DNA of 64,000 nt, from the NCBI GenBank assembly GCA_027924585.1, contig BSBM01001387.1, positions 1,364,001 to 1,428,000 of the forward strand. The letters run 5' to 3'. Shown piece after piece: positions 9,336 through 19,553 of this stretch. The DNA is from Larix kaempferi (lineage: Eukaryota > Streptophyta > Pinopsida > Pinales > Pinaceae). Within the stretch, counting starts at the first letter, position 1. Every line of letters begins with the position of its first letter. A model generated the notes under the pieces. The model made no database searches. It saw only the letters and a list, made by a program, of their open reading frames with translations, and was not told the origin of the DNA. Made by a program: the position numbers and the translations under genes.

Positions 9336-10415
9336 ATGAATTTAGAAGAAATTACTCCTCTTTCTCCATTCAACTATGATGAATGGAAACCAAGAATGAT
9401 AGCATATTTGAAGAGCCATGATCTCTTTGATTGCTATTTTGAAAGAGAGTTCGAATCCTCTACAAAGAAGATTAAATGGTTGAATAAAGGTGACATGCAC
9501 ATTGGAAGAATGATGCTTGCTATGACCGATTACATATTGTACCCGACCATCATTGATATTGAAACTCCAAAAGAGTTATGGGCTCATCTAGATGAAAGAT
9601 TCGGCAAAAAGAATGATGGATTTGGTCCAAATCCCTTCAAAAGCAAGCAAGTTGATGCATTCGCTCCACTTGATGGTCTCTCAGATCATGATGCATTCGC
9701 TCCTCCTGATGGTCTCTCAGATCATGTTGCATTCTCTCCCCTTGATGATCTCTCAGATCATGAACCAGTATCATCTCATATTGAAGTTGTTGACAAAGAA
9801 CTTGCAGATTCTTCGCTCATGCTCAAACTTTCTTCTCTTTCTGTGCCAGCTCACACTCTAGATATTGCAGAAGGTCCTAAATCCTGTCTTGCACCAGAGT
9901 TTGTTGGTTTGCATCATGATCACATGATTATTTCGGAGGTAACATCAGCTATTGGAGGTAATGCATTCGCTCCTCTTCAGCAAACATCTCTTATTTACTA
10001 CTATATGATCATTAGCACATGCTTTCCGAAGGTTATTGAAGAATATGGCCATTGCCACCCGCTTGAGATAATTTCTCATGCATCATATGATAGTTTTGAT
10101 CTCACCCCTGCTGGTTCAAAGGAGATCTCAAGAAACTGTTTTGAAAGTCTTAAATCTGATTTTGATTTCAAGCAAACATGTAATAGTTCTTTTTGGCATA
10201 ATCTCACCCATGGTGGTTCGAAGGAGAAGACAAAGGACTATATGCACATTCAAAAATTTGATCCTACCTCAGCTGATTCGAATCACAGGTTCAAGGATCA
10301 TTCTAATACTGTTGGATTTGTTCTCATCACATTCGATCTGAAGAGCAAGTACAAGCACATGCTTTTTGAGCATGATCCACTTCTTCCCAAGAAGAAGATA
10401 CCTCCAGACATATGA
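9336..10415 (+). CDS. Copia-N chimeric gag-like protein, intact
   Basis: 359 codons without interruption. Residues 1 to about 90 resemble the N-terminal part of copia gag: PLSPFNYDEWKPRMIAYL, an alternation like DMHIGRMMLAMTDYILYP, and a PKELWAHLDERFGK motif. About residues 107-145 hold three copies of a 12-residue unit near DAFAPLDGLSDH. The remaining 210 residues match nothing I know and contain no CX2CX4HX4C zinc knuckle, protease or polymerase motif. The ATG at 9336 lies 165 bp after the LTR and agrees with the gag start of related elements. An intact frame in a recent insertion fits selection or simple youth. It may supply a capsid-like protein for packaging its own RNA, but that is inference. 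Confidence 0.8.
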   Translation: MNLEEITPLSPFNYDEWKPRMIAYLKSHDLFDCYFEREFESSTKKIKWLNKGDMHIGRMMLAMTDYILYPTIIDIETPKELWAHLDERFGKKNDGFGPNPFKSKQVDAFAPLDGLSDHDAFAPPDGLSDHVAFSPLDDLSDHEPVSSHIEVVDKELADSSLMLKLSSLSVPAHTLDIAEGPKSCLAPEFVGLHHDHMIISEVTSAIGGNAFAPLQQTSLIYYYMIISTCFPKVIEEYGHCHPLEIISHASYDSFDLTPAGSKEISRNCFESLKSDFDFKQTCNSSFWHNLTHGGSKEKTKDYMHIQKFDPTSADSNHRFKDHSNTVGFVLITFDLKSKYKHMLFEHDPLLPKKKIPPDI

Positions 10416-10590
10416 CCAAGCATCACACATGCTTGAGTTTGGAGCCTTTATTTTTTTATGTGTGCCTTACAGTCTATTTTTTGAGGAGGGGGTATGTTTC
10501 CCATGAAATTTTCCCACTTCCTTAGTTTATTGATTGTTATTATTCATTGTATTGGGTGACCTTTGGTCTTAGTTACCAGGGCCCAGGATG

Positions 10591-10603
10591 GATTAAGGGG
10601 GGG
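10591..10603 (+). promoter_or_regulatory. Copia-N polypurine tract
   Basis: gattaaggggggg directly before the TG of the 3' LTR at 10604; this primes plus-strand DNA synthesis in LTR elements. Confidence 0.8.
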
Positions 10604-11523
10604 TGTTAGGATATTCCTATACTCCATCGTAGTCCCACCAGTATTTTGATCATTTACATTTTCAGTCATGCATGCACCTTTTAGGGTTTGCATGCATTCT
10701 AGGGTTTGCATGCATTTTGCATGCATCCCAGTCATCAGTCCAGCACCTAGCCCTCAGTTAGCCAGCCCCCAGGAGCTTCTCACTATTCAGTTTTAGCCCT
10801 CCAGTTGCTTAGTGCGCCCTTCTTCCTTGATTTTAGGGAGCAACTCGCCCTTCTTCACCTACCAGTTCAGTTACACTCAGTTACAGTCAGTTACAGTCAG
10901 TTACACTCAGTTACATTGAGTTACACTCAGTTACACTCAGTTACATTCAGTTACAGTCAGTTACACTCAGTTACACTCAGTTACATTGAGTTACACTCAG
11001 TTACATTCAGTTACTCTTAGTTACATTGAGTTACACTTAGTTACATTGAGTTACACTCAGTTACACTCAATTACACTTAGTTACACTGAGTTACACTTTG
11101 TTACACTTAGTTACACTGAGTTACACCTACCAGAGTTAGTTTGACTGATGGTTGACAGTTACTTGAGCATTGATGACTCCACTGATGATGATGAAGACTT
11201 CCAGTTGCGCTCCGATGATCATGAGGACACCTAGTTGTGCTCCGATGACACTCCAGTGATCCTTTGATCACTCCATGAAGGCTAATTCGAATTGCCACCT
11301 TAGGCATTCGAATTCCTCATGCATTGTATTATTTATATGTCCATTTGTGATTAATAATCCAGTATGACCGAAGTATTATTGCTTCTATCTGAGTTCTACT
11401 GTACCATATTATTCTGTTGCTCATTATACTGCATGTATCACTCTTCTTCTATTTTCTTGCTTAATCATAATTATTCTCTTGTGAGATACATCATCTCTTA
11501 GATCTGCTGTGAGGATTTTCACA
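10604..11523 (+). repeat. Copia-N 3' LTR (920 bp), with 26-unit array at 10868-11127
   Basis: Nearly identical copy of 8262-9171. Its 10-bp array (10868-11127) has one unit more than the 5' copy, which accounts for the 10-bp difference in length. It is followed directly by the target duplication ccatg. Confidence 0.92.
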
Positions 11524-12202
11524 CCATGTAATAGAAGTATTCACTGCTTATGTTGAAGACAATTTTGGAGAAGCTGAGTTGCTGATATGTAGGTTGTGTG
11601 CGCATATCCATTGTGTGAAATGAGAAAATCTGTAAGTTCTAATTGAAGTGCTTATTTGGCCATGACTCTAATAAAATACAAGTGCTTCCATGGTTTTTCC
11701 TAGATCGGTTTCCACATTAAAACATGGTGTCTTATGTGTGTTAATGTTTTGTGATGTGATATGTGTTTCTTTCCTCCATTGAACTATTAATTGAATAAAT
11801 GATTGAAGTAAATGCATAAAGAATGAATGTGATATATCAATCGGATACAAGTTCTGAAGTATGTCATAGTTATAAATCTGTTGAACCTCGAGTTTGTTGA
11901 TGCTCCGTAGGTGCAACATGGTAATGAATGTATTTTTTGGTGAAGACTTAACTAAGTCAGGATATTTGTCAATGTTATGTAATGGGTTTTAATAATCAAT
12001 ATATTGTGTAATGAATATTCCCCTTCTATGCTGTATGAATTCTAGTTCCTGTAGTCCCCATAGATACTTCGGGTGAGACTTCATCTACTTTGCAGGTGTT
12101 GCCGAAAGGGATTTAATCCCTTTCGTGCCAGTGTCTATGGATCATGGATTTTGTTGGTGGATGTTAAGTGTTGAACCCTGGTCGAAGTAAAAGGCACCAA
12201 CA
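11524..12202 (+). repeat. Gypsy-A 5' LTR, second segment
   Basis: Resumes at ccatgtaatag after Copia-N and aligns with 22720-23378. It ends ...GCACCAACA directly before the primer site. It holds a stretch the 3' LTR lacks (about 11815-11895). Its last 130 bp share the phrase gggtgagact/tcatctactttgcaggtg with the Gypsy-C LTR (gggtgagagctcatctgctc), which ties the two families together. Confidence 0.85.
12103..12125 (+). repeat. Stem-loop near the end of the Gypsy-A 5' LTR
   Basis: A perfect 9-bp inverted repeat, cgaaaggga and tccctttcg, around a 5-base loop. The 3' LTR copy keeps the right arm but has changes in the left arm. Confidence 0.6.
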
Positions 12203-12204
12203 AA

Positions 12205-12223
12205 TGGTTATGTTGCCGGGACC
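12205..12223 (+). promoter_or_regulatory. Gypsy-A primer binding site
   Basis: TGGTTATGTTGCCGGGACC starts 2 bp after the LTR end. The TTGCCGGG part matches the Asp-tRNA-type primer site of Athila/Tat gypsy elements (TGGCGCCGTTGCCGGGGA); the first part differs. Gypsy-C has a similar site at the same distance. Confidence 0.65.
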
Positions 12224-12245
12224 AGGAATTTTGAGGTGAAGGGGA

Positions 12246-12749
12246 ATGTTGTGGCATCCGACTAAGCCAGAGATACAGGATTGGGTAGACCTACAACTGG
12301 AAGAATTTGCAAGAAAGCATAATAGACACCCACAACTCAATAATGAATATTGGTTATATGAGTTTGTTTTTAATGGTATTCATGAAGTATTATTTGGCGA
12401 GTTCTCGTTGATATTGCATCAATGGTTAGCAAGGTTGACTGAAAAAAAGACAAATTTCCAAGGAGGTGAACCTAGGTATTGGACACCTGAGCTGATACAA
12501 CGATTGAAGGGTGTGAACAATAGAATCTCTCACGCAGTAGATTTCTGGCTATACAGTGTGTTAGAGGGGTATACTATCGAATTTGCTGTTGACACTATCA
12601 AGTCATATAGTGCAGCAGAACATGAGTTCTTTGAAGGTTTGCGTGGTAATTACCTCAATTCATTGAACTTGTCGATCAAAAAACTTCTTTGTGAAAAAGT
12701 TGTAATGCCAATGGACAATGTTCTGGATGAAATTAATAGGATGATATGA
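12246..12749 (+). CDS. Gypsy-A gag, N-terminal domain
   Basis: 167 codons from an ATG 44 bp after the LTR, exactly the spacing seen in Gypsy-C (49024), whose frame starts almost identically (MLWHPTK against MLWHSTK). It is mostly helical and Trp/Tyr-rich, with a conserved block FQGGEP, a LEGY block, and a DT-KSYS block. I recognise no named domain. It lies upstream of the capsid and zinc-knuckle region and may be a separate N-terminal (matrix-like) gag part. The frame ends in TGA at 12747-12749, where the longer gag frame may once have continued. Confidence 0.6.
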   Translation: MLWHPTKPEIQDWVDLQLEEFARKHNRHPQLNNEYWLYEFVFNGIHEVLFGEFSLILHQWLARLTEKKTNFQGGEPRYWTPELIQRLKGVNNRISHAVDFWLYSVLEGYTIEFAVDTIKSYSAAEHEFFEGLRGNYLNSLNLSIKKLLCEKVVMPMDNVLDEINRMI

Positions 12750-13170
12750 TATGATAAGTGGAGACAAAATTGAATCAAATGAAGAGTGTGTATTTTTGCG
12801 GAGTGGCAGACAGTTTTGGTCGAACTAGAGGAGGATAACTATGAAAAAGAAGAGGGGTTGCAGTGCGACTGAAAAGAGAAAATACAAATCAGTACCACAG
12901 TTTGACAAGGATTCTAGTGACGAAGAGGTTGACTACAAGCTCATTCCTAAGGAAGGAGAAGGATATGAAGGACAGTCCTAGACTCGAGGTTGTGACATAC
13001 CCATGACCTCGCGTACATCTCCGGAGAATCAGGGAAGACCTAATATTTCTTCACATTTTATTCTATCTAGTTAGAGTAGTAGTAGTAATCCGAAGAGTAC
13101 TTCGTCGAGTGGGAAAGCTCCAAGTAGTGGTCCATTAGTAGTAAATCAATCAAAGTTCCAAAGGCCCAGA

Positions 13171-14288
13171 ATGGTCGGGGATGACATGGAGTTAACTATT
13201 TTTAATGGGAATGGATCGGAAGATATGGAACAACACTGGTTTTATGCAATGTTGTATGGAATGTGAAGCAAGTCCAGGACGACAATGTCAAGTTGGCGCA
13301 GTTGATCACAACTTTTCGAGGTTGTGCCTTAGACTGGTTTATGAAGTTTTCTGAATTTATTGGTAATCATCATGCGAAGACCTTGGAAAAATTCAAGGAG
13401 GGACTGAAGATTGAATTTAAGAAGCCGAAGTATGAATCTCAATGTATTACAGAATTGAACTAAATCAAGCAAGTAATGAATGAGTTTGTCTGGGACTTCG
13501 ACCAACGATTCAAAACATTGATGGCTTGTACAAGATTGCCAATGAATGATCTACAACATAAGGAATGGTTTATTGCTGCATTGCTGCCCCACATCAGAAT
13601 TCCACTTATGCAACAGAAGATACCGACACAGACGAAGGCATTGGAGCTAGATATGAAGTTAGAAGCATCACCTATCGTGGATACTAGCGATGGTATGGCT
13701 CAAATTCAGTTGTAGTTAGAAAACCTGTCTATTCAAATTCAAGATATTAATAAGGAAAAATAAAAGTGTGAAGATGTTTGGTGCACTAGGTGTAAAGAAG
13801 ATGGACACTCTAAAGATCAATGTATAGTGTTTCATGACTACCTTAATGCTAGCAATCCAAGTCCAATAAATCTTGCTATATGGTGCTCAATCTGTTAGAC
13901 CAAGGGACATCGAACAAAAGAATGCTACTTGCTACAGAAGATGGTAAGTGCTACTTAGAACTTATGATGTAATTTCAGTAGCTTTATTGGGGATGACGAA
14001 AAACACTTTCGAGCATACCAGTTTCTCACTAAACAAACTGTAGACACATTTCTTATGATAGGAGAAGGTTCAATTGAAATACCTAGAGAACAATTTAATC
14101 AACCTCGAGGGAGATTCAGAGGCCATGGACGAGGAGTATTTGGCCGAGGTAGAGGAAAAATCATATGTTATAATTGCAGTACTTTTGGACATTATGCTAG
14201 AGATTGTCCCCATCTTGCTACATCTTGTACATACTGCAAAGTGCTGGATCATACCATTGAAGACTGTCCACAACTTATAGCTAAGTGA
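13171..14288 (+). pseudogene. Gypsy-A gag, capsid and five-zinc-knuckle nucleocapsid region
   Basis: The capsid part starts near an ATG at 13171 (LTIFNGNGSEDMEQHWFY), shifts frame near 13255, then reads the ALDWFMKF and DFDQRFKTLMA blocks typical of retrotransposon gag. A stop falls at 13462-13464. The nucleocapsid follows: knuckle 1 CTRCKEDGHSKDQC (13782), knuckle 2 (13884, with a TAG inside), a worn knuckle 3 (about 13966), knuckle 4 CYNCSTFGHYARDC (14166) and knuckle 5 CTYCKVLDHTIEDC (14226). An Arg/Gly-rich stretch separates 3 from 4. Gag of gypsy elements usually has one or two knuckles. The equivalent region of Gypsy-C has the same five positions. Non-functional here because of stops and shifts. 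Confidence 0.8.
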
Positions 14289-14810
14289 CAAGTGAAGTAG
14301 AATCAAAATCAAAATAAGAATCAACACGTGCAAAATATTTCGGCGGAACCGCAACCGGGTCAACATACTATCATTGTTGTCACCAGGGGTGGTGCTGCAA
14401 CAGGAGGAGATAAGATCAATAACAATAACCTAAGGGATCCAAGGGTCAAACCAGTAGCTAAAAATCCACCACAGTTTGATGTCTAGAAGAAGAAAAGTGT
14501 ATTCCTTGAAGCTCAGAATGAATTTTTGAAGGCCGCATGAACACATTCCTTGCTGCCTGCCCATGAAGAAGGAATTGTGTATGACATGCCACCTCACTTC
14601 GACAAGTATGTGCCAAAAAAGACTTTTGGAAAAGTAAGTTCCCTTAATACATTCCTCATAATTTGTTTGGATTTGGTTAAAGATGAGGATGCTTTAAGAT
14701 AATTTCATAAATTACTTGGAGAATCTGAAGAAGAAGTGTGATCCGAAAGGGTTGTTAATCATGTCTAGAGAATACATAATACTGGTCGAGAACTATGACT
14801 TAATGCACAA

Positions 14811-15291
14811 ATTGGTGACTATGATATGGATTTTGTCATTTTATATCTGGGTTCAAATGTAAACATCTTGAATAAGAAAATGTGGGAGAACATGGGTAAT
14901 TCGAAGTTAGTCTGGTCACCTATCCAACTATGCCTAGCTAATAAGCATAAAGTAATACCATTTGGGAGAATGGTTGGGGTTTTTGTCGAAGTAGGACTAT
15001 TCACATATGCATATTTTGAAGTGATAGAGATCATCGAAACACCAATTTGTATCCTGCACTACTGGGTATTGATCGGGCCATTCAGAATCAGACTGTCATA
15101 AACTTCAAAAAGAGAGTTCTGACATTTGAAAATGAGGAAATTAGAGTTGTCGCACCTCTGGATCCATTAGAAGGGAAGATATATGTAGAACCAGTCAAAG
15201 GAGAATATGATACTCAATATCTTGATAATATCTATAATATATCCTCAAAGCTCGATGATTATATCCATCCTACAATAGATGGTACGCTGAG
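14811..15291 (+). pseudogene. Gypsy-A aspartic protease
   Basis: Aligns throughout with the Gypsy-C protease: NAQIGDYDMDFVILYLGSNVNIL, then a WSPIQLCLANKHKVIPFGR block, and after a frameshift near 15050 a PALLGIDRA block. The active-site motif should read D-[LT]-G-[AS]; here it is YLGS, so the catalytic Asp is replaced by Tyr, while Gypsy-C keeps DLGS. It would have cut the gag-pol polyprotein. Inactive from this change and the frameshift. Confidence 0.75.
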
Positions 15292-15334
15292 CTAGAAAAA
15301 TGGAAGTTCATGTTCATCTAATTCAGGTGAAGCT

Positions 15335-15925
15335 CTTGAAAATTGGTATAATAGGCTACATGCAGTCTCTATGCAAAGGTGCGCTCATGTGACAAAGTCC
15401 CTGCAATGGGTTGGAACTGAGGTATGTAGTCTTCCAACGTATGAAGGTTTACCTAATGTGGGTCATTTTATTGACGAATTTGAAACTCAAGTCCCTGAAA
15501 AATATCACTTATTAGCCATGGGTGTCTCCCTAAAAGCAACACCGGCGAGATGCTGGGCCACACATAAGCACTCTATAACTAGTTGGTCGTAGTGTAGAAA
15601 ATAGTTATAAATTCGGTTGGGTCTAGAGAACCCATACATAGGAGTGAAATATACAATACTTACTAGTCATGTTGATCATGTGGCTACTTGTAGTACAATT
15701 TGGCATAATATACCTAAGTAAGAGTGGGTCCATATGTTCATCCATACCCTTGATACTATTCCAACGAATTGGTATACGTCCCTGGAGTTGCGACAAGGAA
15801 CTGTAGGTTGGGATTGTTTGGTTGCAAGTTTTAAACATATGTTTAACTATGAGGATGAAATTCCCATAATAGATGCGACTCTGCAAATTATTAAGGCTAA
15901 AATTTTCGAAGAAATCCCAGGATGA
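15335..15925 (+). pseudogene. Gypsy-A pair of capsid-like domains between protease and RT
   Basis: The first unit (about 15425-15625) reads LPTYEGLPNVGHFIDEFE, then a LKATPARCW block and a SITSWS block. The second (about 15715-15925) reads EWVHMFIHTLDTIPTNWY and a LVASFKHMFNYED block. Both follow the pattern of retrotransposon capsid (short helix, Trp after a small-residue pair, Trp-x-x-hydrophobic, Phe near the end). Gypsy-C has the same pair at the same place in an open frame. Stops at 15589-15594 and after break this copy. Role unknown: an extra structural part of the particle or a linker are both possible. Confidence 0.65.
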
Positions 15926-16145
15926 GTATCCAATCTTCCACAATGGACCACGACAATGGAGAAAAGGCTGGAATGTTACAATATTAGTGGTGGAAGAGAA
16001 GATGACGATCTGAGGGATGTCCATATCCCAGAAAGTGAAGGAAGTCGTGATTTGAAGGGACTAGATATATCATCATATAAGTTTGTACATCCAAATAAAA
16101 ATGGTAAATATTGGCTCTACAAAAAATCTAAAGTTTGCAAATATA

Positions 16146-17545
16146 GGTGATTATTGAGATGATGAAACTATGGGAAAAATGACTGACTTATTGCATGAGT
16201 TCCAATATCTGTTTCCTACTAAATTTTCTGAGATGAAAGGTATAGTTGGTGATTTGGGTGAAATGAAGATCCCCCTGAAACTAGGTGCTAATATTGTGAA
16301 GCAGCGGTTGTACAGACTAAATCCGCGGTATAAATAGAAGGTGAGAGAAGAGATCGACAGAATGCTTGATGCGAGAATTATTGAACCTGTGTAAGAATCC
16401 GAATGGCTCAGTCCTATGTTGTTCCAAGACAAAAATACTAGAGAGATCTGAATCTGTGTCGACTTGTGGAAGCTAAATGACGCATGTTTACATGATCCTT
16501 TTCCCTCTCCTTTCACAAACGAAGTGCTTGAGATTGTCGGAGGGAAGGAGGCTTACTCTTTTACAGACGGATTCTCTAGATATCACCAGGTTAAAATCAC
16601 TAAGGAGGGTCATCATAAAACCAATTTTGCGATAGAATGGGGTTGTTTTCAGTATACAGTAATTCCCTTTGGCCTTAAGAATGCTCCCGCTATTTTTTCA
16701 AGAATAGTTGTCGCTACCTGCAAGGAGTTTATTCATAAGTTCCTAGAAGTATATTTTGATGATTGGACTATCTATGAATTAATAAAGAATCATATTGACA
16801 ATTTGAGGCTCATGTTATAATGGTGTCGCCAGTATCAAATATCTTTGAATTTGAAGAAATGTATATTTTGTGCTCCATTTGGTATATTGTTAAGCCATGT
16901 TGTATGTAAGTAAGGTATGTTGGTCGATCCTGCAAAGATTTCTATCATTGTTGACTTCCCTCCACCTACTACAGTTTGAAAGCTGAGAAAAACCTTGGGT
17001 CATATAGGATATTACAGGAATTTTATTAAAGGCTACGCCTAGATAACAAAGTTGATGGAGAAGTTTCTAAAAAAGGATGCAAAATTTCAGTGGAATGAAG
17101 AATTCCAACAGAGTCTTTATACAATGAAGGAAAAGATGGTTACAACAACTATTTTAGTATTTCCTAATTGGAAGAAAGAGTTTCATGTCCATGTTGATGT
17201 GTCACCTGTTGCTTTAGGGGCGGTCCTTGCTCAACCAAGTGAGGGGTCCATCAACCACCCTATTGCATTTGCTAGCAGAAAATTGTCCACTACAAAATGA
17301 AATTACATTACAACTGAAAGAGAGGGACATGCTATGGTTTATGCATTACAAAGATTCAGACATTATTTACTGGGAGGACATTTTAGGATGCTTACTGACC
17401 ATTATGCATTGAAGTACCTGGTGAATAATATAGTGTTGGGGGGGATATTTTTCGGTGGTTGTTGTTGTTGTTTCAATAATACAATTTTGAAATTATAATT
17501 AAGCCAGGGAGGTTGAATGCAGGTCCTGACCATCTGTCGAGTTTG
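16146..17545 (+). pseudogene. Gypsy-A reverse transcriptase and RNase H
   Basis: Reverse transcriptase reads through LFPTKFSEMKG, a damaged VDLWKLNDACLHDPFP, the palm motif SFTDGFSRYHQVKI, PFGLKNAPAIFSRI and the catalytic YFDDW (about 16756). RNase H starts near 17050 with FQWNEEFQQSL, then FHVHVDVSPVALGAVLAQP, PIAFASRKLS and LTDHYALKYLV. Stops occur within both domains (for example 16337, 16396, 16818, 16912, 17041 and 17299), many of them aligned with Gln, Arg or Trp codons of Gypsy-C. It would have copied the element RNA into DNA. Inactive. Confidence 0.88.
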
Positions 17546-17746
17546 GAAATGAGAGAAGCACCAACTAGCTTAGAAGACAACGTCCCTAGCGCATAGTTCT
17601 TTTCGGTAAGGATGGTTGATGACGAATTTTAGGATATCGTGACATTCTTGTCTACATGAATGCCATTAAAAGGATACATGATTGCACAAAAGAAGCAATT
17701 AGTATTCAAGTCCACTGATTATCATCTAATCGTTGGTTAGTTGTAT

Positions 17747-18892
17747 AAGCTGGGACCAGATGAATTATTGCGTCGATGTGTTGTGGAGCACAAGTGACCA
17801 ATCATATTGGCTGAGGCTCATGAAGGGGTTGCAGGAGGCCATTATGCAGGAAGATATACAACAAAAAAGATATTAAGATCAGGATTATGGTGGTCGACCC
17901 TTCACAAATATGCGGAAGAATACTTCCGAAACTGCGATGTGTGTCAGAGGATAGGGAAGCCTTCAAGAAGAGACACAATTCCTTTAGTACCTTCGATTAC
18001 ATTGAAAGCATTCGACAAGTGGGCTATTGATTTCATGGGACCTATTAACCCACCAGGAAAAAGGATAGGAGAAAGATATATTATAACTGCAATAGATTAT
18101 CTTACACGTTGAACTGAAGCAGTGCCTATTCAGGATTGTACTGCTCCAACTGCTACAAAGTTTTTATTTGAGAATGTCATTACCAGGTTTGGATTTTTGC
18201 ACATTATACTAAGTGACCAAGGTACACATTTTTTTAATAAGACCATCGAAGCTCTTACTGAATAATTTCAAGTTCATCATCACAAAAGTACCCCATATCA
18301 CTCGGAGGAAAATGGAACTATCAAAGCATTCAACAAAATTATAGAACATGCACTCACTAAAGTCTGTAACGTGAACTGTGACGACTGGGATTTAAGAATC
18401 CCTGCAATATTATGGGATTATAGAACAACATGTAAACAGTTGGTAGTCCAAACCCCTTTTAAGTTGGTGTACGGATGGGAGGCTATGAAGCCCATGGATT
18501 ATATTGTCCCCAGTTTAAGGATTGCATATTTTATAGGTATGTCTGATACTGGTGCTATTGAGGAAATGTTTGCACAGTTACTTCAATTAGAGGATGACCT
18601 CTTTGTCATGGGTTTTCATCAGCAGGTGCAGAAAGACTGAGACAAGGCATGGCATGATCACCACATCACTAAAAAAAAATTTCTGTGAGGAGACTTAGTT
18701 CTTATCTACAACAAAAATTTCATCAAACACCATGTTAAGCTATGGATGCACTGGCTAGGACCATATGTTATAAATTTTATTGTAGAAGGAGGTGCGGTAC
18801 AGTTACAAACACTAGACGTTCAAATAATTCAAGGATTGGTGAATGGGAGTCGGCTGAAGCCCTATATGGATAGCCACAGTGTGTCAAAGTGA
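17747..18892 (+). pseudogene. Gypsy-A integrase
   Basis: The zinc-binding part has both His (AHEGVAGGHYAG) and both Cys (CDVCQR). The catalytic core shows the first Asp (AIDFMGPINPPG), the second Asp (LSDQGTHF) and the segment where the Glu should be (ENGTIKAFNK); there Lys replaces the expected Glu that Gypsy-C keeps (NGTVEDFNK). The C-terminal part ends GSRLKPYMDSHSVSK with TGA at 18890-18892. No chromodomain follows. Stops at 18110-18112, 18263-18265, 18638-18640 and 18686-18688 also break it. Confidence 0.88.
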
Positions 18893-19553
18893 AAAGAATT
18901 GATTACAAGTTTGTGCATAGAAAACACACACACACACAAAAAAAAAAATTGGAAACCCCAAGTTTTATTTCTGTCGTAGTTGTTTGTGTCGTAGATTAGT
19001 TGCATCGATGTATAGTTATGTTAGAGCTTTAAGGAAACTCAAATTTACCATTGCGTCAAAGATATATTATATCGGGTACTCCAGTCGAAGTCGAAAGATG
19101 TTGGTTGGAAACCCCAACTTCCCAGAATGTCAAAGTGACTCTATTTGTTGAAGTTGGTAATATGTTGAAGAGAATTTGTCAAAGTGCTTTTCCTGTTGCC
19201 AAGAAACCCCAACATGATAATTCTGTCAAAGTTATATAGTTTCATGAGTGAGTTGTTCGTTGCAGTTCTATTTCTCGAAGTTCCGTAGTGACCTTACCTG
19301 TATAAGTTGTAGTTGGGACACATTTATTGCTTCTTTTATGATGCATTCTATAGCGACACTAGTGGCCTTTTCAAATTAAATGTTGAAGTGATTGACATGT
19401 GTGAAGAGATCTGCCACTTCCCTTTTCATCATTTGTGAATCTAGGAAAATTAATCTATCTCGAGAATGATAGACGGATCACACCCAAGGGATAAATTTAA
19501 AATCCCTCTCCTCCCTCACTCATTCTTCATTGTGACTTTGAGCCATTGCAATC
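18893..19553 (+). other. Spacer between integrase and extra ORF of Gypsy-A
   Basis: Non-coding. Contains a (CA)n/A-run near 18921-18948 and, about 60 bp before the extra ORF, an AT-rich phrase gggataaatttaaaatccc (about 19488) followed by a pyrimidine-rich tract, which could act as a promoter. No second RNase H domain could be read here. Confidence 0.4.

Larger units (their letters stand above)
8262..11523 (+). mobile_element. Copia-N: young non-autonomous copia element
   Basis: Bounded by the 5-bp target duplication ccatg (8257-8261 and 11524-11528), with LTRs 8262-9171 and 10604-11523, both TGTTAGGA...TTTTCACA. A Met-tRNA primer site follows the first LTR and a G-rich polypurine tract precedes the second. 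The internal 1.4 kb holds one intact ORF (9336-10415) and no pol. By eye the LTRs differ by two substitutions and one 10-bp repeat unit, so the insertion is recent. It sits inside the 5' LTR of Gypsy-A and is therefore younger than Gypsy-A. Movement needs enzymes from another copia element. Confidence 0.92.
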
